Assembly (NCBI GenBank): GCA_910579275.1
Contig: CAJTTO010000012.1
Span: forward strand, 1 to 64,000
DNA from: an uncultured Lachnospiraceae bacterium
Lineage (GTDB): Bacteria > Bacillota > Clostridia > Lachnospirales > Lachnospiraceae
Direction: 5' to 3'
Length of the DNA stretch: 64,000 bases
The translations under genes were made by a program, and so were the position numbers. Shown in pieces: positions 1 through 8,571 of the stretch. Numbering within the stretch: position 1 is the first letter of the stretch; each line of letters starts with the position of its first letter. Below the pieces are notes generated by a model, which saw only the letters and a list, made by a program, of their open reading frames with translations, ran no database searches and was not told the DNA's origin.

Positions 1-52
1 ATCCATGATCCACGCCTAAAATCAATTTCCCGTTATAATATAATTCCTGCAT
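1..52 (-). CDS. ParM/StbA-like actin-family ATPase, N-terminal fragment
   Basis: Only the first 17 codons are in the window; the gene runs off the left edge. The peptide starts MQELYYNGKLILGVDHG. The GVDHG motif after a beta strand resembles the phosphate-1 loop of the ParM/StbA plasmid-segregation actins found in Firmicutes mobile elements. A GGAGG ribosome binding site at 61-65 lies 8 nt before the ATG. It follows the replication-type gene at 106-1134 on the same strand, as expected for the maintenance module of an integrative element. The assignment rests on a very short peptide and on context. Confidence 0.5.
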   Translation of the reverse strand, partial: MQELYYNGKLILGVDHG

Positions 53-105
53 AATCCATTCCTCCAGTCTTTGTGATATTTCCAGTCAAAATACGGTATC
101 GCTGG

Positions 106-1134
106 CTATACTTCATTTCTGCCATTCCCATATTCATAATAATTTACTTCCGCACTGTAATAATTACTGATTGTGTTTGGCGCATTATAAAGCGCTGTCA
201 GCAGATACGCCTTGATATTCACTATATGAGTGGTAGTCTTTTCCATGCTGTCTAAGACATAACGGATATGCCCTGAATTGAGCTTTAGAAATTTCCCTTT
301 GACTAACTCATATGGATAATCTGCACCACCGATACGGATACTTTTTCTTTGGACTGCCACTACATCTACGATGATTTCTACCAGCTCGTCCAACAATTCA
401 TACTGATATTTCATATCCGCTTTCAGAATCTCATAATCTATATTTTCTTTCACAATCTGCGTATAAATCTCTATCGCATCCATCTGATCCATATCTGTTT
501 CTCCCTGATTGATGGATAGATAATCTTTATTAGTAATCTCTATGATATTCTTTGTATTTGTCTCCCCTTTCAGGGAGAGACCTGTCGCCTTTGAAGTCGT
601 ACCCTCCCTCTTTTCAGGGATGCCCCTCTCTCCTTCTACGGATAGAGGTATCTCCTTTGGCGAGGAGAGTGTATTTTCCTCAATCTCTTCCGGAAATGTT
701 ACTTCATACAGCCTTTGGGGAATTAACTCAATAAACAGCACATTATTCAAAACCTGTCCCCTTACTTGGATTGTCTTGAAGATACGTTTGATAATTCCCA
801 TTTTCTCAAGAGCTTTTACCGCCTCTGTTGCCTGCTTCTTTGACAATCCGAAAGTGTCTGCCATTTGGTCATAGCTGCGCTGTAAGTAATCATCACGGAA
901 TTTCTTTTTCATGCCGATTAACTGTCCGCTTTCCTCATCCCGCTCTTCTTTTGGTCGATACCAATATACGATGTCTGCTAAAATATGAATTGCATTATTA
1001 TGCGGCGCACCATTCGGATATCTGATTGTCTTAAACCACACCATAGGAATTACATTTCCTGTAAAATTCATGGTTCCAACTTCATCCACAATGGGATTTC
1101 CCGTTGAATACCGAAATGTCTTTTTATATCCCAT
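106..1134 (-). CDS. DUF6017-type replication initiator-like protein
   Basis: A 342-residue protein. Its N-terminal half (about 20-150) looks like the winged-helix domain of RepA/DnaD-like initiators of Firmicutes mobile elements, with a helix-turn-helix stretch around FGLSKKQATEAVKALEKMG. The centre is low-complexity. The C-terminal 100 residues, including VKGKFLKLNSGHIRYVLDSM and IKAYLLTALYNAP, match my recollection of DUF6017, a domain common in ICE proteins of gut Clostridia. It probably acts in element replication or maintenance; this is family knowledge, not shown here. It lies 92 bp downstream of the integrase and 54 bp upstream of the ParM-like gene, in one operon-like array. Confidence 0.72.
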   Translation of the reverse strand: MGYKKTFRYSTGNPIVDEVGTMNFTGNVIPMVWFKTIRYPNGAPHNNAIHILADIVYWYRPKEERDEESGQLIGMKKKFRDDYLQRSYDQMADTFGLSKKQATEAVKALEKMGIIKRIFKTIQVRGQVLNNVLFIELIPQRLYEVTFPEEIEENTLSSPKEIPLSVEGERGIPEKREGTTSKATGLSLKGETNTKNIIEITNKDYLSINQGETDMDQMDAIEIYTQIVKENIDYEILKADMKYQYELLDELVEIIVDVVAVQRKSIRIGGADYPYELVKGKFLKLNSGHIRYVLDSMEKTTTHIVNIKAYLLTALYNAPNTISNYYSAEVNYYEYGNGRNEV

Positions 1135-1172
1135 CCTTTCCCTCTTTTCGCAATTTGATATTTACTTCAAAG

Positions 1173-1219
1173 AGAGCCTTTGTTATACTGAATTTGCAAT
1201 CTGAGTATAGTAAGGCTCT
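1173..1219. repeat. inverted repeat between integrase and rep-like gene
   Basis: AGAGCCTT...TATACT pairs with AGTATA...AAGGCTCT (1173-1189 with 1204-1219). No U-tract follows on either strand, so it may be a processing hairpin or protein-binding site rather than an intrinsic terminator. Confidence 0.45.
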
Positions 1220-1226
1220 GCTTTGC

Positions 1227-2330
1227 TTACTCCGAAATGCCCTTGTTACCAGCAGGGGCATTTTCTTTTATTCCTGCCATCTTGTCCAGCATATCCGCCA
1301 CCTTTTCCTGCTCTGACGGATATAAATGTCCGTAGGTATTCAATGTAATCCGAATATCTTTATGTCCAAGACGTTCTTTAATAATCATAGGCTGAACCCC
1401 AAGATGTATGAGGTAGGCGCAGCTTGAATGTCTGAGATCGTGGACACGGATATATTTGACTCCCGCTTTATCTGTATGGCGTTTCATCACATGCTGTACT
1501 GCCTCCGGCACGACTGCAAAAATCCTTTCATCTGCGGGCAGCTTATACATAGATGCCATATATGCTTTCAGTTCTTCCGCCAAAAATTCAGGAATGATTA
1601 CCGTCCGCACAGATTCCCTTGTTTTAGGTTCCGTAATCTCGTCTTTTCCCTTGTGCCGGAAATATGTCTTAGTAATAGATATTCTCCTGTTTACAGTGTC
1701 AATGTCCGATGCAGTGAGCGCTAGGGCTTCACCAATCCTGCAGCCACTGTAAAACAGCAGATCAAACAAAACGTGATATTTATTCCCCAAATCAAAAGTC
1801 TCGATAAAACAATTAAATTCATCTAATGTCCAAAATTGTAACTGCTTTTTATCGGCATCTGCCCTGCCCATGCGTTTTACTTTCGTGCAGGGATTATCTT
1901 TTAAGTTATAAATCTTTGTTGCGTGGGTAAATAATGCCGTCATCTGATTTTGAAGCATACGCTGATAAGTTTCCTTAAATCCTTTGGATCGTATCTCGTT
2001 CTGCCACTGGATAATATCTGATGGTGTAATGCCATCCATAGCCTTATTACCCAGCAACGGAATAATGTGATGTTCAATCATGTACCGTTTATTCCGAATT
2101 GTACGCTGTTTCAACTCGCCATCTTTATCCCTGAAATATACCTCTACGAAATCCGTTAGTTTCATATTCATATCTGTTTTTGAAGCTAACAACGTATTGC
2201 GCTCCCATTCTAGGGCTTCTTTTTTACTCGCAAATCCACGCTTCTTTTTATGCTTTTTCTTACCCTGCCAGTCCTCCACCCATATCTGTGAAGTCCATGT
2301 GCCTTTTTCCGTATCTTTGGATACTGCCAT
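1227..2330 (-). CDS. tyrosine-type site-specific integrase (Tn916-Int-like)
   Basis: A 367-residue recombinase that would excise and integrate the element. The N-terminal ~50 residues (GTWTSQIWVEDWQGKKKHKKKRGFASKKEA) form an AP2-like arm-binding domain typical of Tn916-family Int. A SAM-like core-binding domain covers about 55-150. The catalytic domain holds R198 (GCRIGEA), H297/R300/H301 (HDLRHS), H323 (LGHKDI) and nucleophile Y333 (NTYGHLY), so the active site looks intact. The gene is 20 bp downstream of the excisionase-like gene and probably cotranscribed with it. It reads away from tuf, so the attachment site is not simply beyond its stop codon. Confidence 0.93.
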   Translation of the reverse strand: MAVSKDTEKGTWTSQIWVEDWQGKKKHKKKRGFASKKEALEWERNTLLASKTDMNMKLTDFVEVYFRDKDGELKQRTIRNKRYMIEHHIIPLLGNKAMDGITPSDIIQWQNEIRSKGFKETYQRMLQNQMTALFTHATKIYNLKDNPCTKVKRMGRADADKKQLQFWTLDEFNCFIETFDLGNKYHVLFDLLFYSGCRIGEALALTASDIDTVNRRISITKTYFRHKGKDEITEPKTRESVRTVIIPEFLAEELKAYMASMYKLPADERIFAVVPEAVQHVMKRHTDKAGVKYIRVHDLRHSSCAYLIHLGVQPMIIKERLGHKDIRITLNTYGHLYPSEQEKVADMLDKMAGIKENAPAGNKGISE

Positions 2331-2349
2331 TCTTCAATCACTCCCTTCT

Positions 2350-2544
2350 TTATACGATATTTCTTTTTCCGAAGTAAAATCTTTCACTCCAATATGTACG
2401 TGGCACTTTCGCCTGTACCGTCATATATCCGGCAGCCGCCAATTCTTCATTAAGCTGACGGATAATGCGATACCCTTTCTGCTTTGACACACCCAATTCC
2501 TGAGCGACATCATCAACAGTCATCATGTAGTTTGTCTTTGCCAT
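2350..2544 (-). CDS. excisionase-like small HTH DNA-binding protein
   Basis: A 64-residue basic protein with a helix-turn-helix (MTVDDVAQELGVSKQKGYRIIRQLNEEL) like those of small MerR/Xis-type proteins encoded just upstream of integrases in Firmicutes ICEs. It presumably bends attachment-site DNA to favour excision, or regulates the operon. The ATG has an AAGGAG site 8 nt upstream. The stop is 20 bp before the integrase start, supporting an xis-int operon from the promoter at 2606-2634. Role inferred from position and fold. Confidence 0.72.
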   Translation of the reverse strand: MAKTNYMMTVDDVAQELGVSKQKGYRIIRQLNEELAAAGYMTVQAKVPRTYWSERFYFGKRNIV

Positions 2545-2574
2545 GCCAATTCTCCTTTCGCATTATATTTTCTC

Positions 2575-2634
2575 TAATTACGCATTTCGTATTTAGATTA
2601 ATCTTATATTATTACTCATTGCGTATTTTGTCAA
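2575..2634 (-). promoter_or_regulatory. sigma-A promoter of xis-int with repeated operator-like motif
   Basis: On the minus strand TTGACA (2634-2629), a 17-bp spacer and TAATAT (2611-2606) make a good promoter. The spacer region holds a 20-mer, AAATACGCAATGAGTAATAA (2628-2609), repeated with 3 changes at 2594-2575 (AAATACGAAATGCGTAATTA). Two copies, one within the promoter, suggest a repressor operator, plausibly for the XRE protein at 3268 or the Xis-like protein. Confidence 0.6.
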
Positions 2635-2771
2635 TACTATTTTAAAATTATTTTTTGATATTTACGAATTGCATAATATGTTGTGCGGTGTTATAATATA
2701 CAAGATAACTTTTCTATTTTTGTCACTAACGTGGCAATCAGTATACTGTATGAGGAAAATAGCATAAGGAA

Positions 2772-3203
2772 ATGGATGAATTAATGGATAGAGATCAATT
2801 TAAGCTTATACACAGCGAACTAATTCAACAAGTTCAATGTATAGAAAATAATTTGAAGATAATATATGCCGCAATGTGCAAAGGAAATTTTAACAATAAT
2901 TTAAAATCCGTTGAAAAGATGAACTTGGGTAAGATAGCGAGAGACCTTGAAGAACTCGACAATAGTGATGATATGCCTGAATTTTCTGAAGAAGAATACA
3001 ACACGATAGATGAAATCAGGGAAATAAGAAATTATTGGTGCCATCAGTGTTACTTAGATTATATCTATATCGAAAATGATTATGAGCGGGAGAAAGCATT
3101 TCAAAAAGTTGCTAAAAAATTGCATTATGACGAATATAGGACATATGACTTATTTAAAAAGACGGAAGAAATGCGTTCGATTATTATAAGAAAATATAGA
3201 TAA
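2772..3203 (+). CDS. hypothetical protein with HEPN-like RX4H motif
   Basis: A 143-residue, mostly helical, charged protein that I do not recognise as a named family. Around residue 87 it has EIREIRNYWCHQCY, which contains an R-N-x-x-x-H arrangement matching the RX4-6H signature of HEPN ribonuclease/toxin domains; the flanking helices fit that fold. It faces away from the xis-int operon and is followed 64 bp later by an XRE regulator, a pairing seen in toxin-antitoxin and defence cassettes. The start is uncertain: AAGGA lies 1 nt from this ATG and 13 nt from an in-frame ATG at 2784. AT-rich, unlike the core genes. Confidence 0.55.
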   Translation: MDELMDRDQFKLIHSELIQQVQCIENNLKIIYAAMCKGNFNNNLKSVEKMNLGKIARDLEELDNSDDMPEFSEEEYNTIDEIREIRNYWCHQCYLDYIYIENDYEREKAFQKVAKKLHYDEYRTYDLFKKTEEMRSIIIRKYR

Positions 3204-3267
3204 TGTAGGGAATGTTTATATTTATGAGAATGAAATAAAAAATTTGAGCAGAAAGGAATACATATTT

Positions 3268-3732
3268 ATGGGTTACGGTCAAAATCTAAAAGATATTTTA
3301 GACAACAAAGGCATGACAGTAAAGGAACTTGCGCTAAAAGCGAAAATCGCTCCCACAACGCTTTATTCGATTATCCAAAGGGACACCGCTATCCGCTTTG
3401 ACACTGCGCTTAGAATTTCTAATATATTGGATATCCCCATCAGTTCCATCTGCAAGGATAACCCTTATGATGACATCGAAACCTTACCTACACTTCCCTC
3501 AGACAATGAAAAGTGGAATATTAACAGCCATAAGAACGCCTATATATCGGATCGTACCGCCCGCATATTGAAAAAATTTGATTACACAGAACTGCCTATG
3601 GTAGATGAGTTAATTGCTGACTTATATGTACTGGACGATATAACCAGACGTGATCTGTTTGAATATGCAAAAATGTTGAAAAAAAATCATACCTCTCCCG
3701 AAAGAGCCGCTGATTTGAAGGATATAAAGTAG
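3268..3732 (+). CDS. XRE-family helix-turn-helix regulator
   Basis: A 154-residue regulator. Residues 1-65 form a Cro/CI-type HTH (LKDILDNKGMTVKELALKAK then APTTLYSIIQR and ALRISNILDIP). The C-terminal 90 residues contain no enzyme motif I recognise. An upstream in-frame TTG at 3244 is possible, but GAAAGGA at 3251-3257 sits 10 nt before the ATG at 3268, so I take 3268. It is the last gene before the core chromosome and probably controls the element, perhaps through the repeats at 2575-2628. It could instead act as antitoxin to the upstream HEPN-like protein. Confidence 0.82.
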   Translation: MGYGQNLKDILDNKGMTVKELALKAKIAPTTLYSIIQRDTAIRFDTALRISNILDIPISSICKDNPYDDIETLPTLPSDNEKWNINSHKNAYISDRTARILKKFDYTELPMVDELIADLYVLDDITRRDLFEYAKMLKKNHTSPERAADLKDIK

Positions 3733-3757
3733 GAAAATAACACAAGAATAAAATATC

Positions 3758-3794
3758 GTAGCCATTTTGTAGCCACTTTAGTTCTCTAAAGTGG
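3758..3794. repeat. tandem GTAGCCAYTTT repeats and palindrome at the element/tuf boundary
   Basis: GTAGCCATTTT (3758-3768) is followed directly by GTAGCCACTTT (3769-3779). The second copy starts a palindrome, CCACTTTA/TAAAGTGG (3773-3780 and 3787-3794). Short tandem repeats at an element end are typical arm-binding sites for Tn916-like integrases. The palindrome could also terminate the XRE transcript. No second att copy is in the window. Confidence 0.4.
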
Positions 3795-3807
3795 TTATTT
3801 ATTTAAA

Positions 3808-3837
3808 AAGGCTTTCGGAGAAATCCCCGAAAGCCTT
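3808..3837 (-). terminator. tuf terminator
   Basis: A perfect 11-bp stem, AAGGCTTTCGG with CCGAAAGCCTT, is followed on the minus strand by a T-run, 22 bp downstream of the tuf stop. Confidence 0.85.
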
Positions 3838-3859
3838 GAATTTACTGAATAAATTATAA

Positions 3860-5047
3860 TTACTCAATGATAGTAGCCACACGACCTGAACCTACTGTAC
3901 GTCCACCCTCACGGATAGCAAACGTAAGTCCCTGCTCCATAGCGATTGGATGAATCAGTTCGATTGTCATCTCTACGTTATCGCCAGGCATACACATTTC
4001 TGTACCTGCAGGAAGCTCGCAAACACCTGTTACGTCAGTTGTTCTGAAGTAAAACTGAGGTCTGTAGTTATTGAAGAACGGTGTATGACGTCCACCTTCA
4101 TCCTTTGTCAGTACGTATACCTGAGCTGTAAATTTCTTGTGGCATGTAACAGTACCCGGTTTAGAAAGAACCTGTCCTCTCTGGATTTCAGTTCTCTGAA
4201 CACCACGGAGAAGCGCACCGATGTTATCACCAGCCTGAGCCTCATCAAGAAGCTTACGGAACATCTCGATACCTGTACATACAGTCTTCTTTGTCTCCTC
4301 GCTGATACCTACGATTTCAACTTCCTCATTGATGTGGAGTGTACCACGCTCAACTCTACCTGTTGCAACAGTACCACGGCCTGTGATTGTGAAGATATCC
4401 TCGATAGGCATAAGGAACGGCTTATCTGTCTCACGTACAGGATCAGGAATATGCTCGTCAACTGTGGTCATAAGCTCGATGATCTTATCGCCCCACTCGC
4501 TGCTGGGATCTTCAAGAGCCTTCAAAGCAGAACCCTTGATAATCGGGCAGTCTGTGAACTCATACTCTTCAAGCTGCTCTGTAATTTCCATCTCTACCAG
4601 TTCAAGTAACTCAGGATCATCAACCATATCGCACTTGTTCATGAATACAACAATCTTAGGTACACCTACCTGACGAGAAAGAAGGATGTGCTCCTTTGTC
4701 TGCGCCATAACACCATCTGTTGCAGCAACAACAAGGATAGCGCCGTCCATCTGTGCAGCACCAGTAATCATGTTCTTTACATAGTCAGCATGTCCCGGAC
4801 AGTCAACGTGTGCATAATGTCTCTTGTCTGTCTCATACTCAACGTGAGCTGTATTGATTGTGATACCACGCTCTCTCTCTTCCGGAGCCTTATCAATATT
4901 CTCGAAATCTGTAGCTACGTTACCAGCAACTCTCTCTGCCAATACCTTAGTAATAGCAGCTGTTAAAGTTGTCTTACCATGGTCAACGTGTCCAATCGTA
5001 CCAATGTTACAATGGGGTTTACTTCTTTCAAATTTAGCCTTTGCCAT
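3860..5047 (-). CDS. tuf: elongation factor Tu
   Basis: Delivers aminoacyl-tRNA to the ribosomal A site as a GTPase. At 395 residues it is full length for the family. G1 GHVDHGKTT (about 19-27), G3 DCPGHADY and G4 NKCD are present, followed by the beta-barrel domains ending in GRTVGSGRVATIIE. AAGGAGG precedes the ATG. It lies downstream of fusA as in the classical str operon but has its own sigma-A promoter at 5125-5153. No mutation in kirromycin-type resistance positions was noticed. Confidence 0.98.
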   Translation of the reverse strand: MAKAKFERSKPHCNIGTIGHVDHGKTTLTAAITKVLAERVAGNVATDFENIDKAPEERERGITINTAHVEYETDKRHYAHVDCPGHADYVKNMITGAAQMDGAILVVAATDGVMAQTKEHILLSRQVGVPKIVVFMNKCDMVDDPELLELVEMEITEQLEEYEFTDCPIIKGSALKALEDPSSEWGDKIIELMTTVDEHIPDPVRETDKPFLMPIEDIFTITGRGTVATGRVERGTLHINEEVEIVGISEETKKTVCTGIEMFRKLLDEAQAGDNIGALLRGVQRTEIQRGQVLSKPGTVTCHKKFTAQVYVLTKDEGGRHTPFFNNYRPQFYFRTTDVTGVCELPAGTEMCMPGDNVEMTIELIHPIAMEQGLTFAIREGGRTVGSGRVATIIE

Positions 5048-5114
5048 TTTAAAAGTCCTCCTTAAAAAACATATTATTAATTATATCAGTTTCATTTTTC
5101 ATAAAACTTAACCC

Positions 5115-5153
5115 AACTGTTTTCATTATAGTAAAAACAGTTGGAATTTTCAA
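5115..5153 (-). promoter_or_regulatory. sigma-A promoter of tuf within a fusA terminator-like hairpin
   Basis: TTGAAA (5153-5148), 17-bp spacer, TATAAT (5130-5125) on the minus strand. The -10 lies in the loop of an inverted repeat (CAACTGTTTT...AAAACAGTTG, about 5114-5142) that could also attenuate fusA read-through. Confidence 0.75.
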
Positions 5154-5214
5154 GCATTATTTGCATAAAAGCCAATTAATTATTGCCATGACATCTTAAT
5201 CTGTGTGGCAGCTA

Positions 5215-7332
5215 TTATTTTGCTTTTGCGGCAAGTACCTTTTCCTGTACCTGTTTCGGAACCTGTTCATATTTCTCAAAGAACATTGAATAGTTTCCAC
5301 GTCCCTGTGTCTTGGAACGCAAATCCGTAGAATAGCCAAACATTTCAGCAAGGGGAACATAACCTCTGACGATCTTTCCACCGCCAAGGTCGTCCATACC
5401 TTCGATACGTCCGCGGCGTGAATTGATATCACCAATAACGTCACCCATATATTCCTCAGGCATTGTTACCTCGACCTTCATAATCGGCTCGAGAAGTACC
5501 GGTGCTGCCTTCTGCATAGCTTCCTTAAATGCAAGTGAACCAGCAATGTGGAACGCCATTTCAGAGGAATCGACTTCATGGTATGAACCGTCATATACAT
5601 TGGCGTACACACCGACTACAGGGAATCCGCCAAGGATACCTGCCTTCGTTGCTTCCTCAATACCTTCGCCGACTGCCGGAATGTATTCCTTCGGAATCGC
5701 ACCGCCGACAACAGATGATTCAAACTTGAACAGCTCCTCACCGTTTGCATCCATCGGAGAAAACCGAACCTTACAGTGACCGTACTGTCCACGTCCGCCT
5801 GACTGCTTCGCGTACTTAGAATCAACTTCGACCTCTTTTGTGATTGCTTCCTTGTATGCAACCTGAGGTGCACCAACGTTTGCCTCTACCTTAAACTCAC
5901 GGAGAAGTCTGTCAACAATAATTTCAAGATGAAGCTCACCCATACCTGCGATAATTGTCTGACCTGTCTCCTGATTTGTGTGAGCGCGGAACGTAGGATC
6001 TTCCTCTGCCAGCTTTGCAAGCGCCTCACCCATTTTACCCTGTCCTGCTTTCGTCTTCGGCTCAATCGCGAGCTCGATAACCGGCTCAGGGAATTCCATG
6101 GACTCAAGAATTACAGGATGCTGTTCGTCACAGATTGTATCACCTGTTGTCGTAAACTTGAATCCGACTGCCGCAGCAATATCACCGGAGTAAACCTTGT
6201 CCAGCTCCTGTCTCTTGTTTGCATGCATCTGAAGAATACGACCGACACGTTCTTTCTTGTCCTTTGTCGCATTCAATACGTATGAACCGGAATTCATCGT
6301 ACCGGAATAAACCCTGAAGAATGCAAGTTTACCAACAAACGGATCTGCCATAATCTTGAATGCAAGTGCCGAGAACGGCTCGTCATCTGACGAGTGTCTC
6401 TCAATCTCATTGCCTTCCAAGTCAGTTCCCTTAATTGCGGCGATATCTGTGGGCGCCGGCATATAATCCAAAATTGCATCAAGAAGCTTCTGCACGCCCT
6501 TATTTCTGTACGCGGAACCGCAGCAGACAGGAACTGCCGTACATTCGCAGGTTCCCTTTCTGAGTGTAGCCTTAAGCTGTTCTGTCGAAGGCTCCTCACC
6601 CTCAAGATACATCATCGTCAGATCGTCATCCAGCTCGCAGATTTTCTCGACCATTTCTCCATGGTAAAGTTCTGCATCATCCGCCATATCTTCCGGGATA
6701 TCTCCGATTGTGATGTCATCACCCTTATCGTCATTGTAAAAATAGGCTTTCATTTCCATCAGGTCAATGATGCCCCTGAAATCATCTTCTTTACCAATCG
6801 GCAGCTGAAGAATAATCGCATTTTTTCCTAATCTGGTACGAATCTGCTCTACAGCTCCGTAGAAGTTTGCGCCCAGAATATCCATCTTGTTGATGAATGC
6901 CATTCTAGGTACATTGTACGTATCAGCCTGACGCCATACGTTTTCTGACTGCGGCTCAACACCACCCTTTGCACAGAAAACACCTACGGCACCATCCAGT
7001 ACACGAAGGGAACGTTCCACCTCGACAGTGAAGTCAACGTGACCCGGCGTATCAATGATATTGATACGGTGCTCCAGGGCACCATCCTGAATCTTCGCGT
7101 TCTCCTGATGTGTCCAGTGGCATGTTGTTGCGGCTGATGTAATCGTGATACCTCTTTCCTGCTCCTGCTCCATCCAGTCCATGGTCGCAGTACCTTCATG
7201 TGTATCACCAATCTTATAGTTAACACCGGTATAGTATAAGATACGCTCTGTAAGAGTTGTCTTACCGGCATCAATATGAGCCATAATACCAATGTTTCTG
7301 GTTCTCTCTAAAGGATATTCTCTTCCAGCCAA
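5215..7332 (-). CDS. fusA: elongation factor G
   Basis: Ribosomal translocase GTPase of 705 residues, the usual length. G1 AHIDAGKTT (about 17-25), G3 DTPGHVDF, G4 NKMD, then domains II-V ending RGNYSMFFEKYEQVPKQVQEKV are complete. It begins with TTG, not ATG: AAGGAGG ends 6 nt before TTG and no in-frame ATG fits the conserved N-terminus MAGREYPLERTRNIGI. It is 20 bp downstream of rpsG in the rpsL-rpsG-fusA operon. Confidence 0.98.
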   Translation of the reverse strand: MAGREYPLERTRNIGIMAHIDAGKTTLTERILYYTGVNYKIGDTHEGTATMDWMEQEQERGITITSAATTCHWTHQENAKIQDGALEHRINIIDTPGHVDFTVEVERSLRVLDGAVGVFCAKGGVEPQSENVWRQADTYNVPRMAFINKMDILGANFYGAVEQIRTRLGKNAIILQLPIGKEDDFRGIIDLMEMKAYFYNDDKGDDITIGDIPEDMADDAELYHGEMVEKICELDDDLTMMYLEGEEPSTEQLKATLRKGTCECTAVPVCCGSAYRNKGVQKLLDAILDYMPAPTDIAAIKGTDLEGNEIERHSSDDEPFSALAFKIMADPFVGKLAFFRVYSGTMNSGSYVLNATKDKKERVGRILQMHANKRQELDKVYSGDIAAAVGFKFTTTGDTICDEQHPVILESMEFPEPVIELAIEPKTKAGQGKMGEALAKLAEEDPTFRAHTNQETGQTIIAGMGELHLEIIVDRLLREFKVEANVGAPQVAYKEAITKEVEVDSKYAKQSGGRGQYGHCKVRFSPMDANGEELFKFESSVVGGAIPKEYIPAVGEGIEEATKAGILGGFPVVGVYANVYDGSYHEVDSSEMAFHIAGSLAFKEAMQKAAPVLLEPIMKVEVTMPEEYMGDVIGDINSRRGRIEGMDDLGGGKIVRGYVPLAEMFGYSTDLRSKTQGRGNYSMFFEKYEQVPKQVQEKVLAAKAK

Positions 7333-7352
7333 AGTTCTTCCTCCTTAAATAA

Positions 7353-7823
7353 TTAGAAACGATAATGTGCAAAAGCCTTGTTTGCCTCTGCCATCTTGTG
7401 CATATCTTCTTTTCTTTTTACTGCGGCGCCTGTATTGTTGGATGCATCAAGAATCTCATTCGCAAGTCTTTCTTCCATGGTCTTCTCGCCTCTCTTGCGT
7501 GCGAATAAAACCAACCAACGAAGACCTAATGTCTGGCGGCGCTCCGGTTTTACCTCAAGAGGTACCTGATATGTGGCACCACCGATACGTCTCGCCTTAC
7601 ATTCGAGCATCGGCATAATGTTGTTCATTGCCTCCTCAAATATATCCAATGCAGGCTTCTGTCCTTTTTCTTCTACTCTGGCAAATGCTCCGTATACGAT
7701 TTTCTGGGCTACACCCTTCTTACCATCCAACATAACGTTGTTGATAAGCTTCGTAACCACCTTGTTACCGTAAATAGGATCTGCTAAAACATCTCTTTTT
7801 TGAATATGTCCTTTACGTGGCAC
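7353..7823 (-). CDS. rpsG: 30S ribosomal protein S7
   Basis: Primary 16S rRNA-binding protein of the small-subunit head. The GTG at 7823 gives the canonical MPRKGHIQKRDVLADP start and a 156-residue protein. AAGGAGGG (7838-7831) precedes it by 7 nt, so longer in-frame starts upstream are rejected. The C-terminus HKMAEANKAFAHYRF is typical. Second gene of the str operon. Confidence 0.98.
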   Translation of the reverse strand: MPRKGHIQKRDVLADPIYGNKVVTKLINNVMLDGKKGVAQKIVYGAFARVEEKGQKPALDIFEEAMNNIMPMLECKARRIGGATYQVPLEVKPERRQTLGLRWLVLFARKRGEKTMEERLANEILDASNNTGAAVKRKEDMHKMAEANKAFAHYRF

Positions 7824-8003
7824 GGTTCTTCCCTCCTTAATTATTAATAGTGTTATCCACTTTTGTAGTGGATTGTCCACTACTTGATTAAATCAACGGT
7901 ACTCACATTAATAAAACTTTGTGTTCGCGCGGTTTTCTATTTTAATAAGGCATTAAATCAGAATCCCAACACTAATTAGTTTTTTGTGGTACATGGCAAA
8001 TGA

Positions 8004-8423
8004 TTACTTGCCTGCTTTCGGTCTCTTAGCTCCATACTTAGAGCGAGCCTGCTTTCTGTTAGCAACTCCTGCTGTATCAAGTGTACCTCTGATAATATGG
8101 TATCTTGTACCAGGCAAGTCCTTAACACGTCCGCCTCTGATAAGAACAACACTATGCTCCTGTAAGTTGTGGCCTTCACCCGGAATGTAGCTTGTAACTT
8201 CCATACCGTTTGAAAGACGAACTCTGGCAATCTTTCTAAGAGCTGAGTTAGGCTTCTTAGGTGTTGCAGTCTTAACTGCTGTACAAACGCCTCTCTTCTG
8301 AGGAGCAGATGTATTTGTCGCTTTCTTTCTCAAAGAGTTGTATCCTCTCTGAAGTGCCGGTGCAGTAGACTTCTTAACTGTTTCCTGACGTCCTTTTCTT
8401 ACTAATTGGTTAAATGTTGGCAT
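8004..8423 (-). CDS. rpsL: 30S ribosomal protein S12
   Basis: Decoding-centre protein, 139 residues, complete. The PNSALRK and GEGHNLQEHSVVLIRGGRVKDLPG segments carry the usual lysines at the streptomycin-resistance positions, so it looks wild type. AGGAGGTG precedes the ATG. First gene of the operon with rpsG and fusA. The 180-bp gap to rpsG is AT-rich and shows no gene. Confidence 0.98.
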   Translation of the reverse strand: MPTFNQLVRKGRQETVKKSTAPALQRGYNSLRKKATNTSAPQKRGVCTAVKTATPKKPNSALRKIARVRLSNGMEVTSYIPGEGHNLQEHSVVLIRGGRVKDLPGTRYHIIRGTLDTAGVANRKQARSKYGAKRPKAGK

Positions 8424-8506
8424 TCCTTTTCACCTCCTGTATTTTTAACTAAATGCCAAAACAATTAGGCACGATACATGCCGTATTTTTACACGCATGC
8501 TAGATT

Positions 8507-8535
8507 ATTATACTTATATAAAAACCGAATGTCAA
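8507..8535 (-). promoter_or_regulatory. consensus sigma-A promoter of rpsL-rpsG-fusA
   Basis: TTGACA (8535-8530), 17-bp spacer, TATAAT (8512-8507): perfect consensus on the minus strand, 84 bp upstream of rpsL. Confidence 0.9.
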
Positions 8536-8571
8536 TTACTTTTTCAGTATTTTTTTATGTACACGTGGAAT

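Noticed and set aside
3950..4609. 219-codon open frame antisense to tuf
   Set aside because: It mirrors the codon structure of tuf, has no ribosome binding site and no protein-like composition. The same applies to long antisense frames over fusA, rpoB, rpoC and the flagellins (for example 44001-44753).
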